Source: Planctomycetota bacterium
Lineage (GTDB): Bacteria > Planctomycetota > JAJSAM01 > JAJVHW01
Direction of reading: 5' to 3'
DNA: 40,339 nucleotides
Assembly (NCBI GenBank): GCA_024277065.1
Contig: JAJRVY010000303.1
Location: forward strand, 1-40,339
This document shows, piece by piece, positions 16,533 to 25,166 of the stretch. The translations under genes and the position numbers were made by a program. Under the pieces are notes generated by a model. The model made no database searches, had not been told where the DNA came from, and worked only from the letters and a program-made list of their open reading frames with translations. How positions within the stretch are numbered: position 1 is the stretch's first letter; every line of letters begins with the position of its first letter.

Positions 16533-19229
16533 TTGCGCGAGTTCTACCGCCGCTGGATACTGGGCAAGCCGTGGCTCGCGGTACTGCCGGTGCTGCTCGT
16601 GACGGGCTATCTGGCGGTCGCGCAGTTGCCGCACTTCCGGCTCGCGGCGGGCTCCTCCACGCTCGTGCTCGAAGGCGACGACAGCTACCGCGTCTACGAG
16701 GACACGCGCTCCTGGTTCACCGACGACGACTACGTGCTCGTGGCCGTGCAGCCGCCCGGCGCCTGGACTCCCGACGGCGTGGCGATGGTGGCGCAGCTCA
16801 CCACGGAGATCGCAGCGCTGGACGGCATCGAGCGCGTGCTCTCGCCGGCGACGGTGCCGCTGTTCCTCTCGCGCGCCGACGGCAGGATCGAGGTCGCGGT
16901 GCTCACGGACGAGGCCGTGGATCTGGACAAGGCCCGCGAGGAACTGACCACGTCCGAGGTGTACGTCCGCAACGTCATCTCCGACGACGGTTCGAAGTTC
17001 AACCTGCTCGCGTACCTCCGCGACCCGCCGCAGAACGCCGCCCTGCCGCGCGACGCCGAGGAGAACGTGGACGCCCGCCGGGCGTTCGAGCGCAGCGTGG
17101 TGCGCGATGTGCGCCGCGTGCTCGCGGCGTATCGCGAGCGCGGCGCGACGATCCACGCCTCGGGACTGCCCACCATCTCGGTGGACATGGTGGACTACAT
17201 CGAGCACGACATCGTCTGGTTCGGCGGGGCCGTGGCGCTGTTCCTGCTCGGCGCGCTGTTCGTGTTCTTCAGACGGCCGCGCTTCGTGATCCTGCCGCTG
17301 GCGACATGCCTCATCACGGTCGTCACGGTGATGGGCCTGATGGTGCTCCTGCGTGTCGAGACGACGGTCGTCACGTCCAACGTCAGCTCGCTGCTGTTCA
17401 TCATCGGGATGGCGCACTCGATCCACATCGTCGTGGCCTACCGCGAGGTGCGCGGTGCACACCCCGATCAGCCGTACAGGGACGCGCTGGCCACCACCGT
17501 GGGGCGCGTGTGGAGGCCGTGCCTCTACACGGCGCTGACGACCGCCGCAGGGTTCCTGTCGCTGCTGTTCGCCGACGTCGCCCCCGTGCGCCAGTTCGCG
17601 TGGACGATGGCGGCCGGGACGATGTTCGCGTTCGGCGTGTCGCTCGTCTTTCTGCCCGCCGCGCTGTCGCTCCTGCCCCCGACGGTCGAGAAGCCGCTCG
17701 CCGAGACGTCGCGGCGATCGATCCTCTCGCACCTCGCGGGCATCGCGACGCAGCGCCGTCCCGCGGTCTACGCCGTCGCGCTCCTGGCCGCCGCCGGCGC
17801 CGGGTGGGGCATGTCGCGGCTGCGCGTCGATACGAGCTTCATCGACTACTTCGTGCCCTCCACCGAGGTGCATCAGGGCATCAAGTGGGTGGACCAGGTC
17901 GGCGGCACGATGACGCTCGAGGTGATCTTCGAGGGCGGCGAGGGCGCGTACTGGTTGAAGGCGGAGAACTTCGCCGCCATCGCCGCTTTGCACGACTGGT
18001 TCGACGCGCAGCCCGAGGTGGGCAAGACGATGTCGCTCGCGAGCGTGGAGCGCTACGGCCGGCGCATCGCGACGGCGGTGATGCCGTTCGCCAAGAACAT
18101 GCCGCCGCAGGCGCTCTTCTTCTTCTTCGCGCAGCAGGCCAGGGCGCAGGGGCGTCCGGAGGCCGTGGCCGAGGCCACCTCGATGGTGCTGTCACGCGAG
18201 AGGGACGACGCGGGCAAGCTCATTCCGCGTCGCACGCGCGTGCAGGCCCGCATCAAGGAGACCACCGTCGATCTGCGCCGCGAGGCGTTCCTCGCGCGGC
18301 TGCGGGCGTTCCTGGACGCGGACCCGGCGCTGGCCGATCGCAAGCCCATCGTCACGGGCATGTTCCAGCTCTTCACGCGCATGCTCGAGACGGTTGTTGG
18401 CAGCCAGGTGCGCAGCTTCGGGCTCGTGTTCATCGGCTGCGCGATCATGCTGATCATCCTGATGCGCCACCTCGGCGCCGGGCTGCTCATGATGGTCCCC
18501 AACCTGCTGCCGATCGCGCTCGTGCTGGGCACGATGGGCGCGACGGGCATCACGCTGGACATCATGACCATCACCATCGCCAGCGTCTCGCTGGGCATCG
18601 CCGTGGACTCCGCCATCCACTACGTGACGCGCTTCCGCCACGAAGTACGCCGCAGCGGCGACTTCGCGTCGGCCGCCGCGCGTGCCCACCGGTCGATCGG
18701 GCGCGCGATCCTCTACACGGCGCTGACGGTGATCGCCGGGTTCCTGGTGCTCACGATGTCGCGTTTCACACCCACCATCTACTTCGGCGCCCTCGTCGGC
18801 GTCGCCATGGTCACCGGCCTGCTCGCGAACCTCATTCTGCTCCCCGCGCTCCTGCTGACCTTCCGCCCCTTCCGCAGGGAGGCCGGGACCGAGGACGAGG
18901 CCTCGGCCGACTGGCCGGCGCTCATCGCCCTGGGGTTGCCGCTCTCGGGCGCCGGACGCCCCGGCGTGCAGCGTGACGCAGACACGCTGCGGCGCCACGT
19001 CGTGCGGGCTGCGGCCGAACTTCGCAGCGCGCCGCACGCGGCTGGTGCAGAGCGCCGACGTGACGCCCTCCAGGCACTCGTCCTCGCGGCGCGACTCCAC
19101 TTCCCTGCCGTGACGCGCGGGTGGGAGGAGGGCGTCTCCGACGTCGCCGCGCTCCTCGCGCGGGAGCGCACCGGGCGTGTGGTCAAGTTGACGCGCATCG
19201 CGGTGCGCCGTCTGGCGGAGTACCTGTGA
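16533..19229 (+). CDS. MMPL/RND-superfamily exporter
   Basis: 898 residues from a TTG at 16533, without a clear SD; no other in-frame start fits better. The layout is the RND duplication: one membrane helix at 13-32, a soluble loop to about 225, five helices to about 390, a second N-terminal-type helix near 413, a second soluble loop, and a last helix cluster at about 630-785 (VSLGIAVDSAIHYVTRF, typical of SSD/MMPL proteins). A C-terminal tail of about 110 residues, Ala/Arg-rich and probably helical and cytoplasmic, is unusual. It resembles hopanoid or lipid exporters of the MMPL type. No membrane-fusion or TolC partner lies nearby. The stop overlaps the next gene's GTG. Confidence 0.85.
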   Translation: MREFYRRWILGKPWLAVLPVLLVTGYLAVAQLPHFRLAAGSSTLVLEGDDSYRVYEDTRSWFTDDDYVLVAVQPPGAWTPDGVAMVAQLTTEIAALDGIERVLSPATVPLFLSRADGRIEVAVLTDEAVDLDKAREELTTSEVYVRNVISDDGSKFNLLAYLRDPPQNAALPRDAEENVDARRAFERSVVRDVRRVLAAYRERGATIHASGLPTISVDMVDYIEHDIVWFGGAVALFLLGALFVFFRRPRFVILPLATCLITVVTVMGLMVLLRVETTVVTSNVSSLLFIIGMAHSIHIVVAYREVRGAHPDQPYRDALATTVGRVWRPCLYTALTTAAGFLSLLFADVAPVRQFAWTMAAGTMFAFGVSLVFLPAALSLLPPTVEKPLAETSRRSILSHLAGIATQRRPAVYAVALLAAAGAGWGMSRLRVDTSFIDYFVPSTEVHQGIKWVDQVGGTMTLEVIFEGGEGAYWLKAENFAAIAALHDWFDAQPEVGKTMSLASVERYGRRIATAVMPFAKNMPPQALFFFFAQQARAQGRPEAVAEATSMVLSRERDDAGKLIPRRTRVQARIKETTVDLRREAFLARLRAFLDADPALADRKPIVTGMFQLFTRMLETVVGSQVRSFGLVFIGCAIMLIILMRHLGAGLLMMVPNLLPIALVLGTMGATGITLDIMTITIASVSLGIAVDSAIHYVTRFRHEVRRSGDFASAAARAHRSIGRAILYTALTVIAGFLVLTMSRFTPTIYFGALVGVAMVTGLLANLILLPALLLTFRPFRREAGTEDEASADWPALIALGLPLSGAGRPGVQRDADTLRRHVVRAAAELRSAPHAAGAERRRDALQALVLAARLHFPAVTRGWEEGVSDVAALLARERTGRVVKLTRIAVRRLAEYL

Positions 19230-19759
19230 CGGAGCTCGACCACGCGACCCTCGAGCGCTTCGTGGCCCGCGCGAGCGAGCGTCTCACGGGGGACTGGGTC
19301 GTGTTCGGCGGCGCCGTACTGCCCTTGCTCGGCATCGATCTGCGCGTGACGCTCGACATCGACGTCGCGTGTCTCGGGACCGCGGACCAGGGGCAGGTCG
19401 TCAAGCTGATGGAGATCGCCGTCGAACTCGGGCTGCCGGTCGAGGCCATCAACCAGGCGGGGGCGTTCTTCCTGCGCGATATCGCGGCATGGCGCGACGA
19501 CCTCGACGTAGTGGCACGCGGCTCGAGCGCTACCATCCACGTCCCGAACGCGACGCTCTACGTCCTGACGAAGTTGGAGCGCCTCTCGGAGTCCGACCTC
19601 GCGGACTGCGTGGCCATTCTCGGCCGTGCCGTGCGTTGCGGGGCTCCGATCGACCGCGCGCGACTGGCGGGCGCCGTGGAGGCTGCGTTCGCGCCGAGCG
19701 CATCCGCCGCGCGCAGCGCGAGGCTGCGCGCCCTGCGCGACGTGATCGACCGATCGTGA
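19226..19759 (+). CDS. Nucleotidyltransferase-fold protein (DUF6036-like)
   Basis: 177 residues. GTG at 19226 overlaps the exporter stop (GTGA), with GGAG six bases upstream, so it is translationally coupled. Near the N-terminus WVVFGGAVLPLLG is followed by LDIDVAC. This GG plus DxD arrangement is the start of the nucleotidyltransferase fold seen in AbiEii/DUF6036 antitoxin-toxin-like proteins. The C-terminal half is helical. No AbiEi-like partner is present, so a toxin role is not supported. Pairing with a lipid-type RND exporter is odd. Confidence 0.65.
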   Translation: MTELDHATLERFVARASERLTGDWVVFGGAVLPLLGIDLRVTLDIDVACLGTADQGQVVKLMEIAVELGLPVEAINQAGAFFLRDIAAWRDDLDVVARGSSATIHVPNATLYVLTKLERLSESDLADCVAILGRAVRCGAPIDRARLAGAVEAAFAPSASAARSARLRALRDVIDRS

Positions 19760-19793
19760 CGCGCGTTCTTGCACGCGCACTCGCCTCATCCCC

Positions 19794-19850
19794 CCGTGTC
19801 TGCCGTCGGCGCCCCGTGTCTGCCGTCGGCACGCCGTGTCAGCCGTCGGC
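19794..19850. repeat. Three tandem copies of a 20-bp unit
   Basis: The core CCGTGTCTGCCGTCGGC recurs at 19794-19810, 19814-19830 and 19834-19850. The third copy has one change (CTG to CAG) and contains the stop codon of the minus-strand gene ending at 19839. Slippage duplication of that gene's 3' end is likely. Confidence 0.7.
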
Positions 19851-20264
19851 GCGGGCCACGGCGCGGGCGTCGCCGTAGCGCTCGAGCACGACCTCGGTGA
19901 CCTCGTTCTCGAGGTCGTCGAAGGCGCGGCGCACCTTGGGGCGCTCGGAGAGGCGCTCGCGGATCCAGTCGAGGGCCTCCACGCCGAGCGGTGACGCCGT
20001 GAGGCGGATGACGCCGCGGTAGTTGCGCTCGCGGAGCCAGTCCGCAGCGACGAGCCGCTCCGTGGCGGCCGCCACGGCTTCCTCGAACTCCTCGAGTGTG
20101 AGCAGGTCGTCGGCCTCGACGTCGAGGAGATCCACCAGATCGATCACGTCCGAGGCCACGTCCGACACCGTCAACGTACGGTTGGCGAGGGAGTGGTAGC
20201 GCTCGGCGACGAGGAGGCAGGCGAGCGGCAGGTCGAGGCGGCCGGAGTAGGGGATCTTCGTCAT
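19839..20264 (-). CDS. Small helical protein of unknown function
   Basis: 141 residues from the ATG at 20264 (MTKIPYSGRLDL). A longer form from a TTG at 20342 exists but adds a non-conserved Arg-rich piece. The sequence is helical, acidic in the middle (VDLLDVEADDLLTLEEFEEA), then WLRERNYRGVIRLTASPLGVEALDWI, which resembles a winged-helix wing and recognition region. A DNA-binding or scaffold role is possible but not shown. The gene stands alone, convergent with the nucleotidyltransferase gene. Its SD is weak. Confidence 0.6.
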   Translation of the reverse strand: MTKIPYSGRLDLPLACLLVAERYHSLANRTLTVSDVASDVIDLVDLLDVEADDLLTLEEFEEAVAAATERLVAADWLRERNYRGVIRLTASPLGVEALDWIRERLSERPKVRRAFDDLENEVTEVVLERYGDARAVARADG

Positions 20265-20534
20265 GTCGTCTCGCTGTGCGCCCGGCGTGCAGCGCGGGGA
20301 ATCACCGACTCTACGCAGCCTCGATGGCTCGTTCACCTCCAAAAGGGGGATGCGGCCGCCGCGCGCCGGAAGAGCGGCGTCCCGGCGTGTGTCGGGTCAC
20401 GCGCGCGGCCGCGTCCCGAGGGACCGCCTCGGGCGTCGGCGCCCTCGCCGCCGGCGCCTCAAGCCAGGCTCACGCGGAGGCCGATGAGGAAGGGCCGGAA
20501 GAGGCTGCACCCGGACGGCAGAGGAAGAGCCCCC

Positions 20535-20744
20535 ATGACGAACGATCGTCTCATCACCCTGGCCGAGGCGTGCAGTTCCGTGCGCTCCTCGATCGGCCGC
20601 ATGCTGCTCTCGGAGGAGACGTCCGAGGAGCGCATGGAAGCCCTCGAGACCTACCGCCGCTCCCTGCGCACACTCCTGCGCCTGGCGCGTGAAGAGGAGT
20701 GCGGCGTGTTCCTGGAGGTCGCGGGCGAGCTCTCGAACGCGTAG
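20535..20744 (+). CDS. Small helical protein, 69 residues
   Basis: The ATG at 20535 follows GAGGAAGAG (20521-20529). The product (MTNDRLITLAEACSS...) is predominantly helical with a leucine/arginine heptad-like pattern and two Cys residues. No family is recognised. The open frame upstream of 20535 is Arg/Pro-rich and was excluded. The SD and helical composition support a real small gene. It ends 13 bases before the convergent lipoprotein gene. Confidence 0.55.
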   Translation: MTNDRLITLAEACSSVRSSIGRMLLSEETSEERMEALETYRRSLRTLLRLAREEECGVFLEVAGELSNA

Positions 20745-20757
20745 AGCGCCCCGGTCC

Positions 20758-21198
20758 CTACTCGCGGCGCGGCGCTTCGTCGCTCTCCTCGGCTGCCGCG
20801 GCGGCCTTCGCGGCGGCGTCCCGCTCGCGCGAGACGAGCCACACGACCACGTCGGTGTTCGGCGGGCCGGAGTGTACGAAGGGCAGCCACTCGACGTCAC
20901 CGAGGACGTCCAGAGCCGCCTGCACGGGCTCGACAACGTCTTCCTCGCGGGCGACGCGGTAGACGGCCACCGACGACCGCAGGCGAACCGGCGGCCCCTC
21001 CTCGGTCGTCGCCACGTCGAAGCCCAGCTCCGCGAGCCGCGCGGCCGCCGCAGCGGCAACGGCGCGGCGGTCCGGCGCGTAGACGATCACCGCGCGGCCG
21101 GCGATCAGCTCCCGCCGCGGCTCCACGCTCGAGCAGCCCACGGCTGCGAGCGCTCCGAGCGCTACAATGGAGATCTGGATCAGGAGGCGCAAGCGCAT
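20758..21198 (-). CDS. Lipoprotein with LytR_C-like domain
   Basis: 146 residues from the ATG at 21198. Residues 1-21 form a lipoprotein signal with AVGC and Cys22. The rest (AVIVYAPDRRAVAAAAAARLAELGFDV, then RSSVAVYRVAREEDVVEPV) has the beta-alpha pattern of LytR C-terminal domains, where residues shift a short strand-helix unit. It ends in an Ala/Glu-rich charged tail. The function is unknown. It is divergent from the small membrane protein at 21260. No SD is visible. Confidence 0.65.
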   Translation of the reverse strand: MRLRLLIQISIVALGALAAVGCSSVEPRRELIAGRAVIVYAPDRRAVAAAAAARLAELGFDVATTEEGPPVRLRSSVAVYRVAREEDVVEPVQAALDVLGDVEWLPFVHSGPPNTDVVVWLVSRERDAAAKAAAAAEESDEAPRRE

Positions 21199-21259
21199 CG
21201 CGGCAGTATCGCACGGCGGCGCACCGGCCGCCTCGATCCCGTGGACGAGCGCGCCGACG

Positions 21260-21538
21260 ATGACGATCCCAGACGACCCGTCCGCGACGAGCGAACCGGC
21301 CCCGGCCGCGACGCCGCGCTCCGCGTCGCCCGCCGCACGCGCGCGGCTGCTCGCACCCGCCCCACGAGTGCTGCTGGCGCTCGCCGGAGCGTGCACGCTC
21401 TCGGGCGTCGGCGGCTTCGCGTGGATCGTGCTGGGGCAGGGCGCGCCACCCGCGGTCGCGCTGCTCGCGCCCCCCGCGCTGGTGCTCGTGGCGGCTCCCT
21501 TCTACGTGCTGCGCGGCGCGCGATCGGAGACGTCGTGA
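21260..21538 (+). CDS. Small two-helix membrane protein
   Basis: 92 residues from the ATG at 21260 (MTIPDDPSATSEPA). A Pro/Ala-rich N-terminal third is followed by two hydrophobic segments (about 37-57 and 62-83). No family is recognised. Its stop overlaps the GTG of the HEAT-repeat gene (GTGA), making it the first of three coupled genes. The start is uncertain; longer in-frame versions to 21167 exist. Confidence 0.55.
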   Translation: MTIPDDPSATSEPAPAATPRSASPAARARLLAPAPRVLLALAGACTLSGVGGFAWIVLGQGAPPAVALLAPPALVLVAAPFYVLRGARSETS

Positions 21539-22239
21539 GCGACGCGTGCGCCACCGTGCTCGCCCGGGCGCGCGAGCTGCTCGCCGCGGATGCCGAGGCG
21601 ACGCGCCTGCGCGGCGTGCACGTGCTGCGCGACGACCTCCCGGACCGCGCTCTCGCGGCGCGCGAACTGACGGCCGTCCTCGAGGACCCCGGCACCTACG
21701 TGCCGCACGCCGCGCGCGCCGCGCTGTCGGACCTCGGCGCGGACGCCCTGCCGGCGCTGCTGGACGGGCTGCGTTCACGCGAGTCCCTCGTGCGCACGGG
21801 CTGCGTCTGGGCGCTCGCGCGCGAGCACGGCGGGGCCGCCTCGAACGTCCTGCGCGCGCTCGGCGCGCTCGTTCCGGACGAGATCGTCATGGTTCGCGAG
21901 GCCGTCGCCGGCGCGCTCGGCCGCATCGACGGCGCTCCCGGAGCGCGCGAGGCGCTGCTCGTGCAACTCACCGAGGACGACGACCCGCGCGTGCGGACGC
22001 AGGCCGTGCAATCGCTGGGCGTGCTCCCGGCCCTCGGAGACGCGGGGCGCGAGGCGCTCGCGTGTGCGCTCGAGGACGGGCGCCCCGCCGTGCGCCACGC
22101 CGCCGCCGAGGCGCTGCGCGTCGTGACGCCGGGGGAGCGGCTTCGCGCGCGCGTCGTCCGTGCTCTCGAAGAGGAGCCGAGCGAGCACGTCGCCGCCCCG
22201 CTGCGCGCGCTGCTCGAACGCTGGCACGCCGCCTCGTGA
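21535..22239 (+). CDS. HEAT-repeat protein
   Basis: 234 residues. GTG at 21535 overlaps the upstream stop, with GGAG just before. The whole protein is built of HEAT/PBS-lyase-type helical pairs (VPHAARAALSDLGADALPALLDGL, VREAVAGALGRIDG, VRTQAVQSLGVL, VRHAAAEALRVV). No signal or membrane segment is seen, so it is cytoplasmic. Coupling to the methyltransferase-like gene downstream suggests a binding partner or regulator. Confidence 0.85.
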   Translation: MSDACATVLARARELLAADAEATRLRGVHVLRDDLPDRALAARELTAVLEDPGTYVPHAARAALSDLGADALPALLDGLRSRESLVRTGCVWALAREHGGAASNVLRALGALVPDEIVMVREAVAGALGRIDGAPGAREALLVQLTEDDDPRVRTQAVQSLGVLPALGDAGREALACALEDGRPAVRHAAAEALRVVTPGERLRARVVRALEEEPSEHVAAPLRALLERWHAAS

Positions 22240-22997
22240 GCGTCCTCTTCCGACGAGAGGACGACGCGGGACGCGTGATCGAGGTGCGCAGCGCCGGTCG
22301 CACGCGGCGGCTCTACGTCGATGGCGTGTTCCACACGTCCTGGAACCCCTCGCGGCCGTTGACGGGGGCGATCTGGGATCATCTCGTGTTGCCGACGTTC
22401 CTCGTGCACCGCGACGGCGCACGGCGCGCGCTGCTGCTCGGCGTCGGCGGCGGCGCCGTGCTGCGGATGCTCGAGGATCTGACGCACCCCGAGCGCCTGG
22501 TGGGCGTCGAACTGGACGCGGAACTGCTGCGGGTCGCGCGCGACTGGTTCGGTCTGGACGGCGCCGCCGCTGAACTCGTCTGCGACGACGCCGCGCGCTA
22601 CGTCCGCGCGCGTCGCGGCGTGCGCTTCGACCTGGTCATCGACGACGTGTTCACCGAGCAGGACGGCGACCCCGTGCGGCCGCGCGGCATGGACGACGGC
22701 GCCTGGTGGCAGCGCCTCGCCGCGCTGCTCGCGCCGGGCGGTGTGCTCGTTGTCAACTTCGTCACACGCGCCGACCTGACCTCGTCCGATCTCTGCCAGG
22801 ACACCTCGTTCCGCCGCCTCTTCCCGGCGGCGATCCGCTTCTCCTGCGAACACTACGAGAACGCCGCGGTTGCGCTGATGACGTCGCCCGTCGATCCCCG
22901 CGCCTTCCGCGCGCGCATCCACGCGCACCCCGCGCTACGGACCGCCGCCGCGCGCAGGCTGCAGCGTTTCCGTCTCCACCGCCTCTGGCCGACGTAG
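22236..22997 (+). CDS. Spermidine-synthase-like methyltransferase-fold protein
   Basis: 253 residues. GTG at 22236 overlaps the HEAT gene stop (GTGA). The AdoMet-type glycine motif LLLGVGGGAVLRML is followed by the acidic strand end VGVELD and then DLVIDDVFTE, as in spermidine synthases and their relatives (SpeE-like). Whether it is an aminopropyltransferase or a methyltransferase cannot be decided: the key substrate-side residues of true SpeE were not checked. It is the last gene of the coupled trio. Confidence 0.75.
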   Translation: MSVLFRREDDAGRVIEVRSAGRTRRLYVDGVFHTSWNPSRPLTGAIWDHLVLPTFLVHRDGARRALLLGVGGGAVLRMLEDLTHPERLVGVELDAELLRVARDWFGLDGAAAELVCDDAARYVRARRGVRFDLVIDDVFTEQDGDPVRPRGMDDGAWWQRLAALLAPGGVLVVNFVTRADLTSSDLCQDTSFRRLFPAAIRFSCEHYENAAVALMTSPVDPRAFRARIHAHPALRTAAARRLQRFRLHRLWPT

Positions 22998-23228
22998 CGG
23001 GCCGGCGCGCTCGTGCGCGCTGGCCCCGGATACACCGAAACACCGTCCGGTCTTCGCGCACCCCGGCCTCCCCGCCCACGCGTCATGTGCGATCTGGCCG
23101 TTTCCAGGCAGGCTCCCGCCCCCGAATTCCTACTTGTGACAGGTTAGGCCACCTTTCCTTTCTAAAGTCCTCCACTTTTCCAAGTTACAGTCGCCCCAGG
23201 CAACCTGACATCAGTGACGAGACCGGAC
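22998..23228. other. Low-GC intergenic stretch upstream of the Fic gene
   Basis: About 230 bases. From 23130 to 23200 the sequence is clearly lower in GC than its surroundings (CTTTCCTTTCTAAAG, TTTTCCAAGTTACAG). It probably carries the Fic promoter. The base shift may mark recent acquisition. No gene fits. Confidence 0.45.
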
Positions 23229-24395
23229 ATGGCTGACTCTCCAGCACCGACGAGGATTCCAGGTCGCTGGGTGAAGAGCATGGCCGAAGTGGATGCCTTC
23301 GTCCCGGATCCGGTTCCCCGTGGACTCACTCTGAGCCACACGACCATCCGTCTCGTGGGTGATGCACGAGGCGCACTCGGCCGCCTCTGCGAGGGTGTGC
23401 GCGTTCTCGGCGACCCACGTCGCTTCATCCGACCCTTCATGATCCGCGAGGCCGTGCTGTCGAGCCGGATCGAAGGTACGCAGACCACGCTCGAGCAGGC
23501 GCTCGTGGATCAGGCCACCGGCGGGCATCCTCCGAGCCTGCAGCGCAGAGAAGTGCGCAATTACGATCGCGCCCTCGTCCAGGGGGCCGCGGCCCTCGCG
23601 AACGGCCGCCCGCTCTCGATGTCGCTCCTGGCAGCGCTCCACACCGAGTTGCTGAGCGGCACGCGTGATGAGTCCTTCCCGCTTGGAAGAGTCCGTGAGG
23701 AGCAGGTCTGGTTGTCCGACTCGGTGGCCGGCGAGACCGACATCAGGCACGCGAAGTTCGTTCCTCCGCCGCCGGATCACGTGCAGCCATGCCTACAGGA
23801 TCTCGACGTGTTCCTCCGCGACGAGCCAACTGACGACCCTCTCGTGCGCGCGGCTCTCGCCCACTACCAGTTCGAGACCATCCACCCGTTCTCTGATGGC
23901 AACGGCCGAGTCGGCCGCTTGCTCATCCCACTGCAGATGCTCTCCGACGGCCTCCTCGACGGACCGTGGCTCTACGTGTCGCCATACTTCGAACAGCGGC
24001 GGCGTGAGTACTACGACCAACTCCACCGAGTCAGCATGGGCAACGGATTCGAGCCGTGGGTCGCCTTCTTCGCCAAGGCGGTGCTCGTCTCCGCCACGGA
24101 CATGGTCGAGCGCCTGCACGGGCTCCAGCGGCTGCGCGAGGAGTTCGCCGACCGGTTGCGCCCGCTGAGGACCCAGAAGCCCCTGCTCCTCATCCCGTTC
24201 CTTCTGGGATGCCCGTACATCACCGTTCAAGGCGCCGCCGGTGAACTCAGGACGACCAACCCGACGGCGCGTGCCGCGATCCTGCATCTCGTCGATGCGG
24301 GCGTGCTGCAGTACTACACGAGCATCCAGTTCGGCCTCGGCCGCCCCGCCGACTACTACAAGTGTGGCGAGATCGTCGATCTCCTGCGCAACTGA
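23229..24395 (+). CDS. Fic-domain AMPylase-type protein with self-inhibitory motif
   Basis: 388 residues from the ATG at 23229; a GTG at 23214 would add five residues. N-terminal Fic_N-type region with SSRIEG (Ser78-x3-Glu82-Gly83), the class II inhibitory helix motif. The central Fic motif HPFSDGNGRVGR starts at His219, with all catalytic residues present. The C-terminus (about 300-388) looks like a winged helix (VQGAAGELRTTNPTARAAILHLVDAGVL). Fic proteins transfer AMP to Ser, Thr or Tyr hydroxyls of target proteins. No antitoxin or target gene is adjacent. The preceding low-GC stretch hints at transfer. Confidence 0.9.
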   Translation: MADSPAPTRIPGRWVKSMAEVDAFVPDPVPRGLTLSHTTIRLVGDARGALGRLCEGVRVLGDPRRFIRPFMIREAVLSSRIEGTQTTLEQALVDQATGGHPPSLQRREVRNYDRALVQGAAALANGRPLSMSLLAALHTELLSGTRDESFPLGRVREEQVWLSDSVAGETDIRHAKFVPPPPDHVQPCLQDLDVFLRDEPTDDPLVRAALAHYQFETIHPFSDGNGRVGRLLIPLQMLSDGLLDGPWLYVSPYFEQRRREYYDQLHRVSMGNGFEPWVAFFAKAVLVSATDMVERLHGLQRLREEFADRLRPLRTQKPLLLIPFLLGCPYITVQGAAGELRTTNPTARAAILHLVDAGVLQYYTSIQFGLGRPADYYKCGEIVDLLRN

Positions 24396-24476
24396 CGTTG
24401 CGGCTCACGACTCGATCGTGCGCCGGGCCGGGGGGCGTGGCAGTATGGCGGCGGGTCGTGCCGGGAGGCGGACGCT

Positions 24477-25148
24477 GTGGCGGCTGGGACGCGTTGCGAG
24501 AACTGCGGGGGGCGGCAGAGCGTCGCGGGGGCCACGCACTGCGCGTTCTGCGGTGTCCTGCTGAAGGAGCCGCCGCCGCCGCCATCGCCCTTCGGGGACG
24601 TGGACGCCCGCTTTGCGGCGCTGCGTGAGCACCGCGGTCTCGAGCGCATGATGCGCGAGCGTCCACCGGCCGCGGCGGGGATCTGGCCGGGGGCGATCAT
24701 CGCGGCGTTCGGTTTGCTGTTCGGAGGGGTTGCGTTCGCCATGTGGTCGAGTGCCCGCTCATGGAACGCCGACTTCGACGCAAGGTGGAACGCATTCGGC
24801 GGCATGCCGCGGTGGACGGGCGACGACGTCTTCGACGTCATGCCGCTACTCTTCGTCGCGATCGGCGTGAGCATCCTGGCGTTCGGGATCTACCGTGTCA
24901 TGGGCTTTCGGCGGGCGCCGTGGGAGGCGTTCCCGGGGCTCGTCGTGGGCGAGCGCACGCACGTCTCGGGTGGCGGCGGCAACTCCGCCGCGCGGACGAC
25001 GTACCACGTCACCGTCGAGCGCGAGGGCGGACGCCGTCGGGAGTACCGCACGACCGGCAACATGGCCGGTGGCGTGCGCCCCGGGGACATGGGCATCGCC
25101 CACATGCGCGACGGGATGCTGCTCGGGTTCCGGCGGCTGCGCGTGTGA
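24477..25148 (+). CDS. Zinc-ribbon membrane protein
   Basis: 223 residues from a GTG at 24477 with GGGAGG eight bases upstream. Cys7-x2-Cys10 and Cys22-x2-Cys25 make an N-terminal zinc ribbon, followed by a Pro-rich linker. Two membrane helices lie at about 68-90 and 122-144. The soluble C-terminus (GERTHVSGGGGNSAARTTYHV onward) resembles small beta-domain sensors such as the DUF3592 type. Convergent with the Nif11-type peptide gene. The function is unknown. Confidence 0.7.
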   Translation: MAAGTRCENCGGRQSVAGATHCAFCGVLLKEPPPPPSPFGDVDARFAALREHRGLERMMRERPPAAAGIWPGAIIAAFGLLFGGVAFAMWSSARSWNADFDARWNAFGGMPRWTGDDVFDVMPLLFVAIGVSILAFGIYRVMGFRRAPWEAFPGLVVGERTHVSGGGGNSAARTTYHVTVEREGGRRREYRTTGNMAGGVRPGDMGIAHMRDGMLLGFRRLRV

Positions 25149-25166
25149 GCGCCCGGCGAACGGCGT

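Noticed and set aside
19226-19759. AbiE-type toxin-antitoxin system
   Set aside because: Only the nucleotidyltransferase-fold protein is present. No antitoxin-like partner is adjacent and it is coupled to an exporter instead.
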